Assembly (NCBI RefSeq): GCF_001722335.1
Contig: NZ_MIHA01000045.1
Location: 1-10,617 of the forward strand
Direction of reading: 5' to 3'
Origin: Mycolicibacterium flavescens
GTDB lineage: Bacteria; Actinomycetota; Actinomycetes; Mycobacteriales; Mycobacteriaceae
Length of the DNA: 10,617 nucleotides
Within the stretch, counting starts at the first letter, position 1, and every line of letters begins with the position of its first letter. Under the pieces are notes generated by a model. It was not told the DNA's origin. It was given only the letters and a program-made list of their open reading frames with translations, and did no database searches. Below, piece after piece: positions 1-5,884 of this stretch. The position numbers and the translations under genes are program-made.

Positions 1-1
1 C

Positions 2-187
2 GGAAAACGCAAAGACGGCCGCACCGAATGGCGACCCCCACCGCAGTTGGACACCGGCCAGGCCCGGGTCAACAACTACCACCACCCCGAGCGTTACCTG
101 ATCCCCGACGACGGCGCCCACGACGCCAGCGACGACGACCGCGCCGAAAGACCCGACCCCACCGACACCGACCGCGACGCCAACTGA
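2..187 (+). CDS. C-terminal end of a DUF222/13E12-family HNH endonuclease-like protein (5' truncated by window)
   Basis: Only the last 61 codons are present, in the frame beginning at base 2 and ending at TGA 185-187. The segment [20 protein letters not shown] followed by YHHPERYL matches, from memory, the conserved end of mycobacterial 13E12-repeat proteins: the stretch after the HNH motif, with TEW, PPP, LDTGQ and YHHPE as signatures. The last 25 or so residues are a hydrophilic, Asp-rich tail that is usually variable in this family. The family is multicopy in mycobacteria and its members carry an N-terminal DUF222 domain and a C-terminal HNH nuclease fold. Their cellular role is poorly known. 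The catalytic HNH residues lie upstream of the window, so activity cannot be judged. About 100 bp separate it from ligC, with no evidence of co-transcription. Confidence 0.8.
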   Translation, partial: GKRKDGRTEWRPPPQLDTGQARVNNYHHPERYLIPDDGAHDASDDDRAERPDPTDTDRDAN

Positions 188-283
188 CGCCGCGGAAACC
201 CCACCACGCCCGGCGGCGGCTCCGCGACCGCGGCCGCGACGATGACATTCCTCGATGCCGGCGGTCTGCAGTGGCGTGAACGC

Positions 284-289
284 AATAAT
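284..289 (+). promoter_or_regulatory. Candidate -10 element (AATAAT) for a leaderless ligC transcript
   Basis: AATAAT is followed by 7 nt and then GTG 297. That spacing puts the transcription start at the GTG, as in mycobacterial leaderless genes. There is no clear Shine-Dalgarno sequence in front of any of the three possible ligC starts (255, 288, 297). No convincing -35 is visible. The hexamer contains most of the alternative ATG at 288, so the two start models exclude each other. Confidence 0.4.
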
Positions 290-296
290 GGGCCAG

Positions 297-1337
297 GTGG
301 ATCTCCCCGTACTGCCACCGCTCGAACCGATGCTGGCCAAGGCTCAGGCCAAAGTGCCCCAGGAAACCGGTGTGTGGTCCTACGAGCCGAAGTGGGACGG
401 CTTCCGCGCCCTGGTGTTCCGCGACGGCGACAAGGTCGTGCTGCTGTCGCGCAGCGGCAAGGACCTCGGCCGGTACTTCCCCGAAGTTCTCGAATCGGTG
501 CGCGACGAACTCGCTCCCCGCTGCGTACTGGACGGCGAGATCGTCGTCCCCCGCGAGTTCGACGGCCGCACCCGGCTCGACTGGGAGTCGCTGAGCCAGC
601 GCATCCACCCCGCCGCCAGCCGGATCAAGATGCTGTCGGAACAGACACCCGCCCACTTCATCGGTTTCGACGCGCTGGCCACCGGAGACACCTCGCTGAT
701 GAAGCAGCCGTTCCGCACGCGGCGCGAAGCGCTACGAGATGCGGTGAACGAAAAGCAGTGGTGCCACGTCACCCGCACCACCGAGGACCCCGAACTGGGC
801 GCGCAGTGGCTCGAGGAGTTCGAAGGCGCCGGCCTCGACGGCGTGATCGCCAAACGACTCGACGGCCACTACCTGCCCGGCAAACGCGAGATGATCAAGG
901 TCAAACACGCCCGCGACGCCGACTGCGTGGCGATGGGATACCGCATCCACAAGAGCGGCGAAGGCATCGGATCGATCCTGCTCGGCCTCTACCGGCACGA
1001 CGGCGAGCTCCAAATGGTCGGCGGCGCAGCCTCGTTCACCGCCAAGGACCGACTCAAACTGCTCGCCGAACTGGAGCCGCTGCGCGAAGGCGACGAGATG
1101 CGCGAAGGCGACCCCAGCCGCTGGAACTCCGCCGCCGACAAGCGATGGATTCCATTGCGGCCCGAGAAGGTCTGCGAAGTGGCCTACGACCAGATGGAAG
1201 GCAACAGCGGCGCCCAACGCTTCCGGCACGCGGTGAAGTTCCGCCGCTGGCGTCCCGACCGCGACCCCCGCAGCTGCACCTTCGGTCAACTCGACGTACC
1301 GCTGAACTACGACCTCTACGATGTCCTGGAGTCCTGA
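297..1337 (+). CDS. ligC: ATP-dependent DNA ligase LigC
   Basis: This enzyme seals nicks in DNA using ATP through a covalent lysyl-AMP intermediate. In mycobacteria LigC works with a stand-alone Prim-PolC in short-gap filling and excision repair. Numbering from GTG 297 (346 aa), the nucleotidyl-transfer motif KWDGFR is at 32-37 with catalytic K32. Further ligase motifs are SRSGKD (52-57), DGE (79-81), FIGFDAL (121-127), EGAGLDGVIAK (176-186) and KVK (201-203). The remainder, with WRPDRDP near the end, is the OB-fold domain. Length fits LigC (about 350 aa); there is no N-terminal DNA-binding extension, as expected. GTG 297 is chosen because it gives VDLPVLPP..., which lines up with the start of M. 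tuberculosis LigC as I remember it, and because of the -10 at 284-289. ATG 288 (3 residues longer) and ATG 255 (14 longer) remain possible. The stop lies one base before the polymerase start, so the two are surely co-transcribed. Confidence 0.95.
   Translation: MDLPVLPPLEPMLAKAQAKVPQETGVWSYEPKWDGFRALVFRDGDKVVLLSRSGKDLGRYFPEVLESVRDELAPRCVLDGEIVVPREFDGRTRLDWESLSQRIHPAASRIKMLSEQTPAHFIGFDALATGDTSLMKQPFRTRREALRDAVNEKQWCHVTRTTEDPELGAQWLEEFEGAGLDGVIAKRLDGHYLPGKREMIKVKHARDADCVAMGYRIHKSGEGIGSILLGLYRHDGELQMVGGAASFTAKDRLKLLAELEPLREGDEMREGDPSRWNSAADKRWIPLRPEKVCEVAYDQMEGNSGAQRFRHAVKFRRWRPDRDPRSCTFGQLDVPLNYDLYDVLES
1328..1331 (+). promoter_or_regulatory. Ribosome binding site for polD1 inside the end of ligC
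   Basis: GGAG lies 7 nt before ATG 1339, within the last codons of ligC. It supports ATG 1339 over the in-frame ATG 1321, which lacks a comparable site, and suggests translational coupling across the TGA-g-ATG junction. Confidence 0.65.
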
Positions 1338-1338
1338 G

Positions 1339-2391
1339 ATGGCCACGCCTGCAGAGCAAATCGACGTCGACGGTATCGAGGTACGGCTCACCAACCGTGA
1401 CAAGCCCTACTTCCCGAAGCTGGGCAAGAACGGCACCAAGGGCAAGCTCTTCGACTACTACCTGGCGGTCGCCGAACCGATGGTCACCCTGCTGCGGGAT
1501 CGGCCGGTGCATCTGCAGCGGTTTCCCGACGGCATCGAGGGCGAGGAGATCTACCAGAAGCGGGTACCGCAGAAGCATCCCGACTACCTGGAAACGTGCA
1601 CCGTGACGTTCCCGTCCGGTCGCACCGCCGACGCGCTGAAAGTCACGCATCCGTCGGCGATCGCCTGGGCCGCGCAGATGGGTACGGTCACACTGCACCC
1701 GTGGCAGGTGCGGTGCCCGGACACCGAGCATCCCGACGAACTGCGCATCGACCTCGACCCGCAACCGGGAACCGGATTCGCCGATGCGAGCAGCGTCGCC
1801 GTCGACGTGCTCAAACCCCTGCTCGACGAACTCGGCCTGGTCGGCTATCCCAAGACCTCGGGTGGTCGCGGTGTGCACATCTTCCTGCGGATCAAGCCGG
1901 ACTGGGACTTCATCGAGGTGCGGCGGGCGGGTATCGCGCTGGCCCGCGAGGTGGAACGGCGGGCACCCGACGCGGTGACGACCTCGTGGTGGAAGGAAGA
2001 GCGCGGCAAGCGCATCTTCATCGACTACAACCAGAACGCGCGGGACCGGACGTTCGCGTCGGCGTACTCGGCGCGCAAGACGCCGATCGCCACGGTGTCG
2101 ACGCCGTTGACGTGGGACGAGCTGCGCGACGCCGACCCCGACGACTACACGATCGCCACGGTGCCGGATTTCATTGCGGGACGGCCGGATCCGTGGGCCG
2201 GCATCGACGCCAAACCGCAGTCGATCAAGAAGCTGCTCGACATGGTCAAGGCCGACGAAGAGCGCGGACTCGGTGATATGCCGTATCCGCCGAGTTACCC
2301 GAAGATGCCCGGTGAGCCGCCGCGGGTGCAGCCGAGCAAGAAGGTCGCCGCCAACTGGGACGAGGACGGCAACCCGGTCAAGGACAGCTGA
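1339..2391 (+). CDS. polD1: LigD-type primase-polymerase PolD1 / Prim-PolC
   Basis: This is a stand-alone archaeo-eukaryotic primase (AEP) polymerase of the kind fused in LigD. Here it is a separate 350-residue protein that partners LigC. The family adds nucleotides, often ribonucleotides, into short gaps before ligation. Visible features: an N-terminal segment typical of LigD polymerase domains (VRLTNRDKPYFP, 15-26; HLQRFPDGI, 58-66); metal-binding Asp pair in RIDLDP (D138, D140); the nucleotide-binding SGGRGVH (174-180, with H180); and the third metal ligand in FIDYNQN (D229). The C-terminal segment after residue 300 is Pro- and Lys-rich and ends WDEDGNPVKDS. All catalytic residues are present. 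The start at 1339 is one base after the ligC stop, with GGAG 7 nt upstream. Known work on mycobacterial LigC/Prim-PolC links the pair to base excision repair; that role here is inferred from homology and gene order. Confidence 0.93.
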   Translation: MATPAEQIDVDGIEVRLTNRDKPYFPKLGKNGTKGKLFDYYLAVAEPMVTLLRDRPVHLQRFPDGIEGEEIYQKRVPQKHPDYLETCTVTFPSGRTADALKVTHPSAIAWAAQMGTVTLHPWQVRCPDTEHPDELRIDLDPQPGTGFADASSVAVDVLKPLLDELGLVGYPKTSGGRGVHIFLRIKPDWDFIEVRRAGIALAREVERRAPDAVTTSWWKEERGKRIFIDYNQNARDRTFASAYSARKTPIATVSTPLTWDELRDADPDDYTIATVPDFIAGRPDPWAGIDAKPQSIKKLLDMVKADEERGLGDMPYPPSYPKMPGEPPRVQPSKKVAANWDEDGNPVKDS

Positions 2392-2401
2392 CCGGGCGTT
2401 C

Positions 2402-2474
2402 CTGCACCCGCCGACCGCCCGTGTGACGCAAGATGGTGAAGTGATCAGGTCGGTCACACGGGCAGGGGGTGCAG
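2402..2474 (+). promoter_or_regulatory. Extended inverted repeat / possible leader hairpin in front of the Hsp70-like gene
   Basis: Two nested perfect repeats are visible. The inner arms are GCCCGTGTGAC (2417-2427) and GTCACACGGGC (2453-2463). The outer arms are CTGCACCC (2402-2409) and GGGTGCAG (2467-2474). The 3' outer arm overlaps the AGGGGG Shine-Dalgarno-like run (2464-2469) and touches the GTG start at 2474. Competing pairings exist: CCGACC (2411-2416) with GGTCGG (2448-2453), and CGGGCG (2393-2398) with CGCCCG (2416-2421). It could be a terminator for ligC-polD1, an operator, or an mRNA structure that masks translation initiation. There is no U-run after the stem, which argues somewhat against a classical terminator. 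Confidence 0.55.
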
Positions 2475-4099
2475 TGTTGTTATCGGTGGACTTCGGCACG
2501 TCGAACACGACGGTGGCGTTTCGCGACTCCCAGGGAGCGATCCGCGACGTCCCGCTGTCATCGACCGGCACACTGATGCCCTCGGCGGTCGTGTGCTCGG
2601 CCGGCCGGATGCTGACCGCCGGCGAGGCCGCGGTGCTCGCCGGCCACGCCGACCCCGCCGCCTACGACCCCACCCCCAAACGGCGGATGGACCAGATCGA
2701 GGTCAACATCGCGGGTCTGTACCTACCCCAGACCGACCTCGTCGCCGCGGTGCTTTCCGAGGCCCTGGCCAAGACCGCCGCGTTCACCGGTGAACCCCCC
2801 GGCGAGGTCGTGCTCACCTACCCGAATCACTGGCACGAGACCGTGATCCAACGCCTCGCCACCGCGGGCGAAGTCGCCGGCATCGACCAGCACCGCATGC
2901 GTCTGGTCGACGAGGCCTCCGCCGCGGCCGCCTACCACACCGCGGCCCAAGCCGAGCGTATCGCCGTCGTCGACATCGGCGCGGGCACCTGCGGCGTCTC
3001 CGTCCTCGACCGCCAGCAGGACGGCACCTTCACGGTCACCGCCGCCGACGGTTTCGACGGCCTGGACTTCGAGGCCCGGATCAAGGCGTGGGCGCTGCAG
3101 CAGCTCCAAGCCACCAACCCTGCGCTCGCTGCCGAGGCGGCCGACGCGGCCGACCTCTCCGCTCAACTGCGGCTCGCCGACACCACCCGCATCGCCAAGG
3201 AAACCCTGTCTGCCGAACAGTCCGCGCCGCTGGTCGTCTCCGGCGCCGCCGGCAGCGAAACGCTGCACCTGTCCCGCGCCCAGCTCGAGGCGCTGATCGC
3301 CGCCGACGTCGACCGCGCGGTCCGGCTCACCGAGAGCCTGCTGTTCCACGCCAACACCATCCGCCAGCACGACCAGCCCGTCCCCATCCACCTCACCGGC
3401 GGGTCGTCCCGCATCCCGCTGCTCCAGGCCCGCTTCGCCGGCGTCGGCCCGGTCCAGGTGCTCGACCCGAAAGCCGTTGTCGCACAAGGTGCATTGCAGA
3501 CTACGCCGACCCCTGAACAGCAGCGCTACAACAAGGTTCCCGAACCCCCGCCCGTCCCGGTGCGCAGCCGCTGGAAGCGACGGAAACAACGTCGGGCCGC
3601 CGCCAAGGCCGCGCTCGGCGGCGGCGCGACCCGTCGCCGCAAACTGATCACGACCACCACCCGCAAGTGGCTGGCCGGTATCGCGCTGATCGCGATCGTC
3701 GCCAGCGGCGTCGGCGTGGCCGCGGTGATGATCTTCGGCAGCATCACCGCACCCGACCAGCCGCCGCAGGCGTCGACGCCGCGCACCACCTTCGCGCCGC
3801 CGACCCCGAAGGTGCCGACCCCGTTGGAGTTCACGGTGAACGTCATCGTCACCGAACAGCAGTGCCCACCGGAGGCGCCGGGCTGCACCTACAAGTACAC
3901 GATCGAGCCGAAATACGTTGGCCTGCACCCGTTGCCAGAGACACCGTTCACCGTCTTCTACGAAGTCGTCGGCGGCAACGCCCCGCAGAAGGGCGAGTTC
4001 ACCGTGCACAAGGACCAGGCCAAGATCCTCAAGGACGTGGTGCTCGAAGGCCCGCCCGCAGCCCAACTGCGCGCGAACGTGCTGCAGGTCGCGGGTTAA
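2474..4099 (+). CDS. Membrane-anchored Hsp70-like ATPase with extracytoplasmic domain
   Basis: A 541-residue protein in three parts. Residues 1 to about 345 form an actin/Hsp70 ATPase: phosphate-1 loop DFGTSNTTVAF (6-16), VDEASAAAA (145-153), phosphate-2 VVDIGAGTCGV (165-175) and adenosine motif LTGGSSRIP (307-315). A strongly basic linker (366-398, many Arg/Lys) leads to a single hydrophobic helix at about 399-421. After it come a Pro/Thr-rich stretch (427-450) and a small, probably beta-rich domain with two cysteines (C464, C471). By the positive-inside rule the ATPase is cytoplasmic and the tail is outside. The usual Hsp70 peptide-binding domain is absent, so classical chaperone function is doubtful; a signalling or envelope-linked role is inference. 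GTG 2474 is chosen for the AGGGGG 4 nt upstream and because it begins right at the first beta strand. TTG 2477, GTG 2441 and GTG 2423 are alternatives. It lies 82 bp after polD1 on the same strand. The partner and substrate are unknown. Confidence 0.85.
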   Translation: MLLSVDFGTSNTTVAFRDSQGAIRDVPLSSTGTLMPSAVVCSAGRMLTAGEAAVLAGHADPAAYDPTPKRRMDQIEVNIAGLYLPQTDLVAAVLSEALAKTAAFTGEPPGEVVLTYPNHWHETVIQRLATAGEVAGIDQHRMRLVDEASAAAAYHTAAQAERIAVVDIGAGTCGVSVLDRQQDGTFTVTAADGFDGLDFEARIKAWALQQLQATNPALAAEAADAADLSAQLRLADTTRIAKETLSAEQSAPLVVSGAAGSETLHLSRAQLEALIAADVDRAVRLTESLLFHANTIRQHDQPVPIHLTGGSSRIPLLQARFAGVGPVQVLDPKAVVAQGALQTTPTPEQQRYNKVPEPPPVPVRSRWKRRKQRRAAAKAALGGGATRRRKLITTTTRKWLAGIALIAIVASGVGVAAVMIFGSITAPDQPPQASTPRTTFAPPTPKVPTPLEFTVNVIVTEQQCPPEAPGCTYKYTIEPKYVGLHPLPETPFTVFYEVVGGNAPQKGEFTVHKDQAKILKDVVLEGPPAAQLRANVLQVAG

Positions 4100-5157
4100 A
4101 TCACCACCCCGCGCGCCTGCGGCAGCGGCAGGTCGTTGTAGGTCGCGATGCCCGGCGCCGCCGCCACGACCGCCGGGATCGCGTGGATCGGCGGCATCGC
4201 GGTCATGATGTGCCCGAGCACGAAGAAGTCCTCGATCGTCTTGGCGTTCTCGATCATGTCGGGCGGCGGGAGGAATCCGACCTGCATGTTGACCGTGGGC
4301 CTGCCGTCGATGGTGATCTTCCAGCCGTCGCCGTCGAGTTGCCAGTCCGGCTCCAGCGTCTGGCCCTTCTTCCAGCGGACGTTGATGTCGACGACGGTCT
4401 TGCCGCCGGCGATGCCCTGCCAACTGGCGTACACACCGGCCACATGTCCGGCCGGGATGGTCCACGACGCCATCGGGAGATCCTCTGTGGTCTGGGCATA
4501 TTCGGGCACACACTTGATCTCGTCGAGTTCGACGCCGATCGAATCGGCGACCAGTCGCACCGCTTCGGCGAACACCGCGGTGCCGTTGGCCGCCATCGGC
4601 GCCAGGTTCGGGTCGTCGATCGCGGTGCCGAAGCCGACCGGCCGTTCGGTGTCGGGGGAGTCGTAGAGCGTGGTGTCCGCAGACTCGGAGATGGTGATCT
4701 TGTCGACGCGGTCGCACGCCGTCGACGCGACGATCGCCAGCAGTTCGGCGAAGCCCGGGCTCACCCCGGACCCGAACAGCGTCGACCCGCCGCGCTTGCA
4801 CGCCTCCTCGAGCTTGTCTCGGCCCGCGCCCAGGTTGTGCCCGGTGATGAACGACGCCGACGCCACCACGTTGACGCCGGCCTCCAGGATCCGCACCAGT
4901 TCGTCGACGTCGATCCACATCGGGTTGTAGACCACGACATCGGGTTTGAGGGAAAGCAACGCGTCGACGTCGTCGGTGGCTTTCACTCCGAGCGGGGAGA
5001 TCCCGGCCAGCTCGCCGGCGTCCTTGCCGACCTTGTCCTTCGACCAGGCGTAGAGGCCGACGAGTTCGTAGTTCGGATTCTTGGCGATCGCCTCCACCGA
5101 ACTCTTGCCGACATTGCCGGTGGTCCACTGGACGACGCGATAGGAAGTGTTTGGCAC
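4096..5157 (-). CDS. DapB-like NAD(P)-binding oxidoreductase (dihydrodipicolinate reductase N-terminal family)
   Basis: A 353-residue protein with an N-terminal Rossmann fold: the strand YRVVQW (6-11) is followed by the dinucleotide loop TTGNVGKSS (12-20). It resembles the mycobacterial proteins annotated 'dihydrodipicolinate reductase' or 'NAD(P)H-dependent amine dehydrogenase family', related to 2,4-diaminopentanoate dehydrogenase, and is not the lysine-pathway DapB, which is about 245 aa. Other marks are PDVVVYNP (72-79), GSGVSPGF (129-136) and a long C-terminal domain. The substrate is unknown. I chose GTG 5157 because the preceding TATGCT -10 (5164-5169) is exactly 6 nt away and no Shine-Dalgarno is present; GTG 5163 is the alternative. 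It diverges from a TetR regulator with a shared palindrome, so regulation by that protein is likely. The stop TAA overlaps the stop of the convergent Hsp70-like gene. Confidence 0.85.
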   Translation of the reverse strand: MPNTSYRVVQWTTGNVGKSSVEAIAKNPNYELVGLYAWSKDKVGKDAGELAGISPLGVKATDDVDALLSLKPDVVVYNPMWIDVDELVRILEAGVNVVASASFITGHNLGAGRDKLEEACKRGGSTLFGSGVSPGFAELLAIVASTACDRVDKITISESADTTLYDSPDTERPVGFGTAIDDPNLAPMAANGTAVFAEAVRLVADSIGVELDEIKCVPEYAQTTEDLPMASWTIPAGHVAGVYASWQGIAGGKTVVDINVRWKKGQTLEPDWQLDGDGWKITIDGRPTVNMQVGFLPPPDMIENAKTIEDFFVLGHIMTAMPPIHAIPAVVAAAPGIATYNDLPLPQARGVVI

Positions 5158-5163
5158 CCGCAC

Positions 5164-5169
5164 AGCATA
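5164..5169 (-). promoter_or_regulatory. -10 element (TATGCT) of the oxidoreductase promoter
   Basis: On the minus strand TATGCT is followed by GTGCGG and then the GTG start at 5157. This fits a leaderless transcript beginning at or beside the start codon. The -35 position, 17-18 bp upstream, falls at 5187-5193 inside the left end of the palindrome; its sequence is not a good consensus, as is common in mycobacteria. Confidence 0.55.
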
Positions 5170-5186
5170 GGAACACGGTGTCCGCT

Positions 5187-5206
5187 TTTTTGCCGATCGG
5201 CGAAAA
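5187..5206. promoter_or_regulatory. 20-bp palindromic operator candidate between divergent genes
   Basis: TTTTTGCCGATCGGCGAAAA is an inverted repeat in which nine of ten base pairs match; the only mismatch is T5191 against G5202, and the core GCCGATCGGC is perfect. It lies midway in the 77-bp spacer and overlaps the expected -35 region of both divergent promoters. Position, size and symmetry fit a TetR dimer site that would repress both the regulator gene and the oxidoreductase. The AT-rich flanks stand out in this GC-rich sequence. Confidence 0.7.
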
Positions 5207-5222
5207 TTCACCCGATTCCGCT

Positions 5223-5228
5223 TACGCT
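5223..5228 (+). promoter_or_regulatory. -10 element (TACGCT) of the tetR-family gene promoter
   Basis: TACGCT ends 6 nt before ATG 5235, giving a leaderless arrangement with the same spacing as the divergent promoter. The -35 position (5199-5205) falls in the right end of the palindrome. Confidence 0.55.
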
Positions 5229-5234
5229 GAGCCG

Positions 5235-5876
5235 ATGAGCGGCCGGACCAGGGGTCGTCCGCCGCGGATCAGCCGGGATCAGATCGTCGCGGCGGCCCGC
5301 GGCCTGACGAGCCGAGATCTCACGATGCAGGCCGTCGCCGACGCGCTCGGCGTCAGCCGCAAGGCGCTGCACTACTACGTCGGTGACCGCGAGGGCCTGC
5401 TCTCGCTGGTGCTGCTGGACCGGTTCGAGCGCGAACTCGGTGGGGTGGAGTTACCGGAAGACGGGGACTGGCGGAAAGTGCTGCGAGCCTATGCCGTTGC
5501 GTTCCGCGACGGGCTGATCCAGGTCGGCGTGGCGACCGACTTCAACCGGCTGCGCGGAATCGGTGCGGCGGCCGCGCTGGCGTTGGCCGACCGCGTGCTG
5601 GCCGCGCTGCTGAGCGCCGGGTTCGACCCCGACACGGCCCGGCACGCGTTGACCGCGGCGTCCAACATCGCGCAGTCCGCCGCCCACGACAGCGCCGCGC
5701 AGACCGCGTCCGGAATGCACCGGCACCGCGCCGAGACCGCCGCTGCCCTCGAAGCCGAACCCGCCGACACCTATCCCGCGCTGCGGCGGGTGCTGTCGTC
5801 GGCGGACTCGCAGCGCCGCGACGCCGAGGAACAGTTCGACTTCGAACTCGACCTGCTCATCGCAGGCCTCGACTAG
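5235..5876 (+). CDS. TetR/AcrR-family transcriptional regulator
   Basis: A 213-residue repressor-type protein. The N-terminal GRTRGRPPRISRDQIVAAA (3-21) is the usual arginine-rich arm and first helix of TetR proteins. The helix-turn-helix covers about 30-50 (LTMQAVADALGVSRKALHYY), with the recognition helix SRKALHYYV at 41-49. The rest is an all-helical ligand-binding and dimerisation domain, with DWRKVLRAYAVAFRDGL (78-94) resembling the TetR C-terminal family seen in TetR/TetR-like actinobacterial repressors. ATG 5235 starts just before the arm and is 6 nt after a TACGCT -10 element; no Shine-Dalgarno is seen. It diverges from the DapB-like oxidoreductase across a spacer holding a 20-bp palindrome, so it probably represses itself and that gene. 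The inducer is unknown. Its TAG stop is 8 bp from the stop of the convergent protease gene. Confidence 0.88.
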   Translation: MSGRTRGRPPRISRDQIVAAARGLTSRDLTMQAVADALGVSRKALHYYVGDREGLLSLVLLDRFERELGGVELPEDGDWRKVLRAYAVAFRDGLIQVGVATDFNRLRGIGAAAALALADRVLAALLSAGFDPDTARHALTAASNIAQSAAHDSAAQTASGMHRHRAETAAALEAEPADTYPALRRVLSSADSQRRDAEEQFDFELDLLIAGLD

Positions 5877-5884
5877 AGCGCGAG

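Noticed and set aside
2..187. HNH protein tail as evidence of an active mobile element or defence island
   Set aside because: The 13E12 family is common and scattered in mycobacterial genomes. No terminal repeats, transposase, integrase or defence genes are visible nearby.
189..234. GC-rich inverted repeat GCCGCGG (189-195) / CCGCGGC (228-234) after the HNH gene
   Set aside because: Only 7 bp with a 32-nt loop in a region of nearly pure G+C; this is expected by chance and is not a convincing terminator.
2723..5176. Very long open frame on the minus strand (817 codons) and other long antisense frames, such as 1054-2571 (-), 3667-5238 (+) and 5975-7309 (+)
   Set aside because: They lie opposite or out of frame with clearly conserved genes. 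Their translations are Arg/Gly/Ala-rich with no recognisable domains, as expected for shadow frames in GC-rich DNA.
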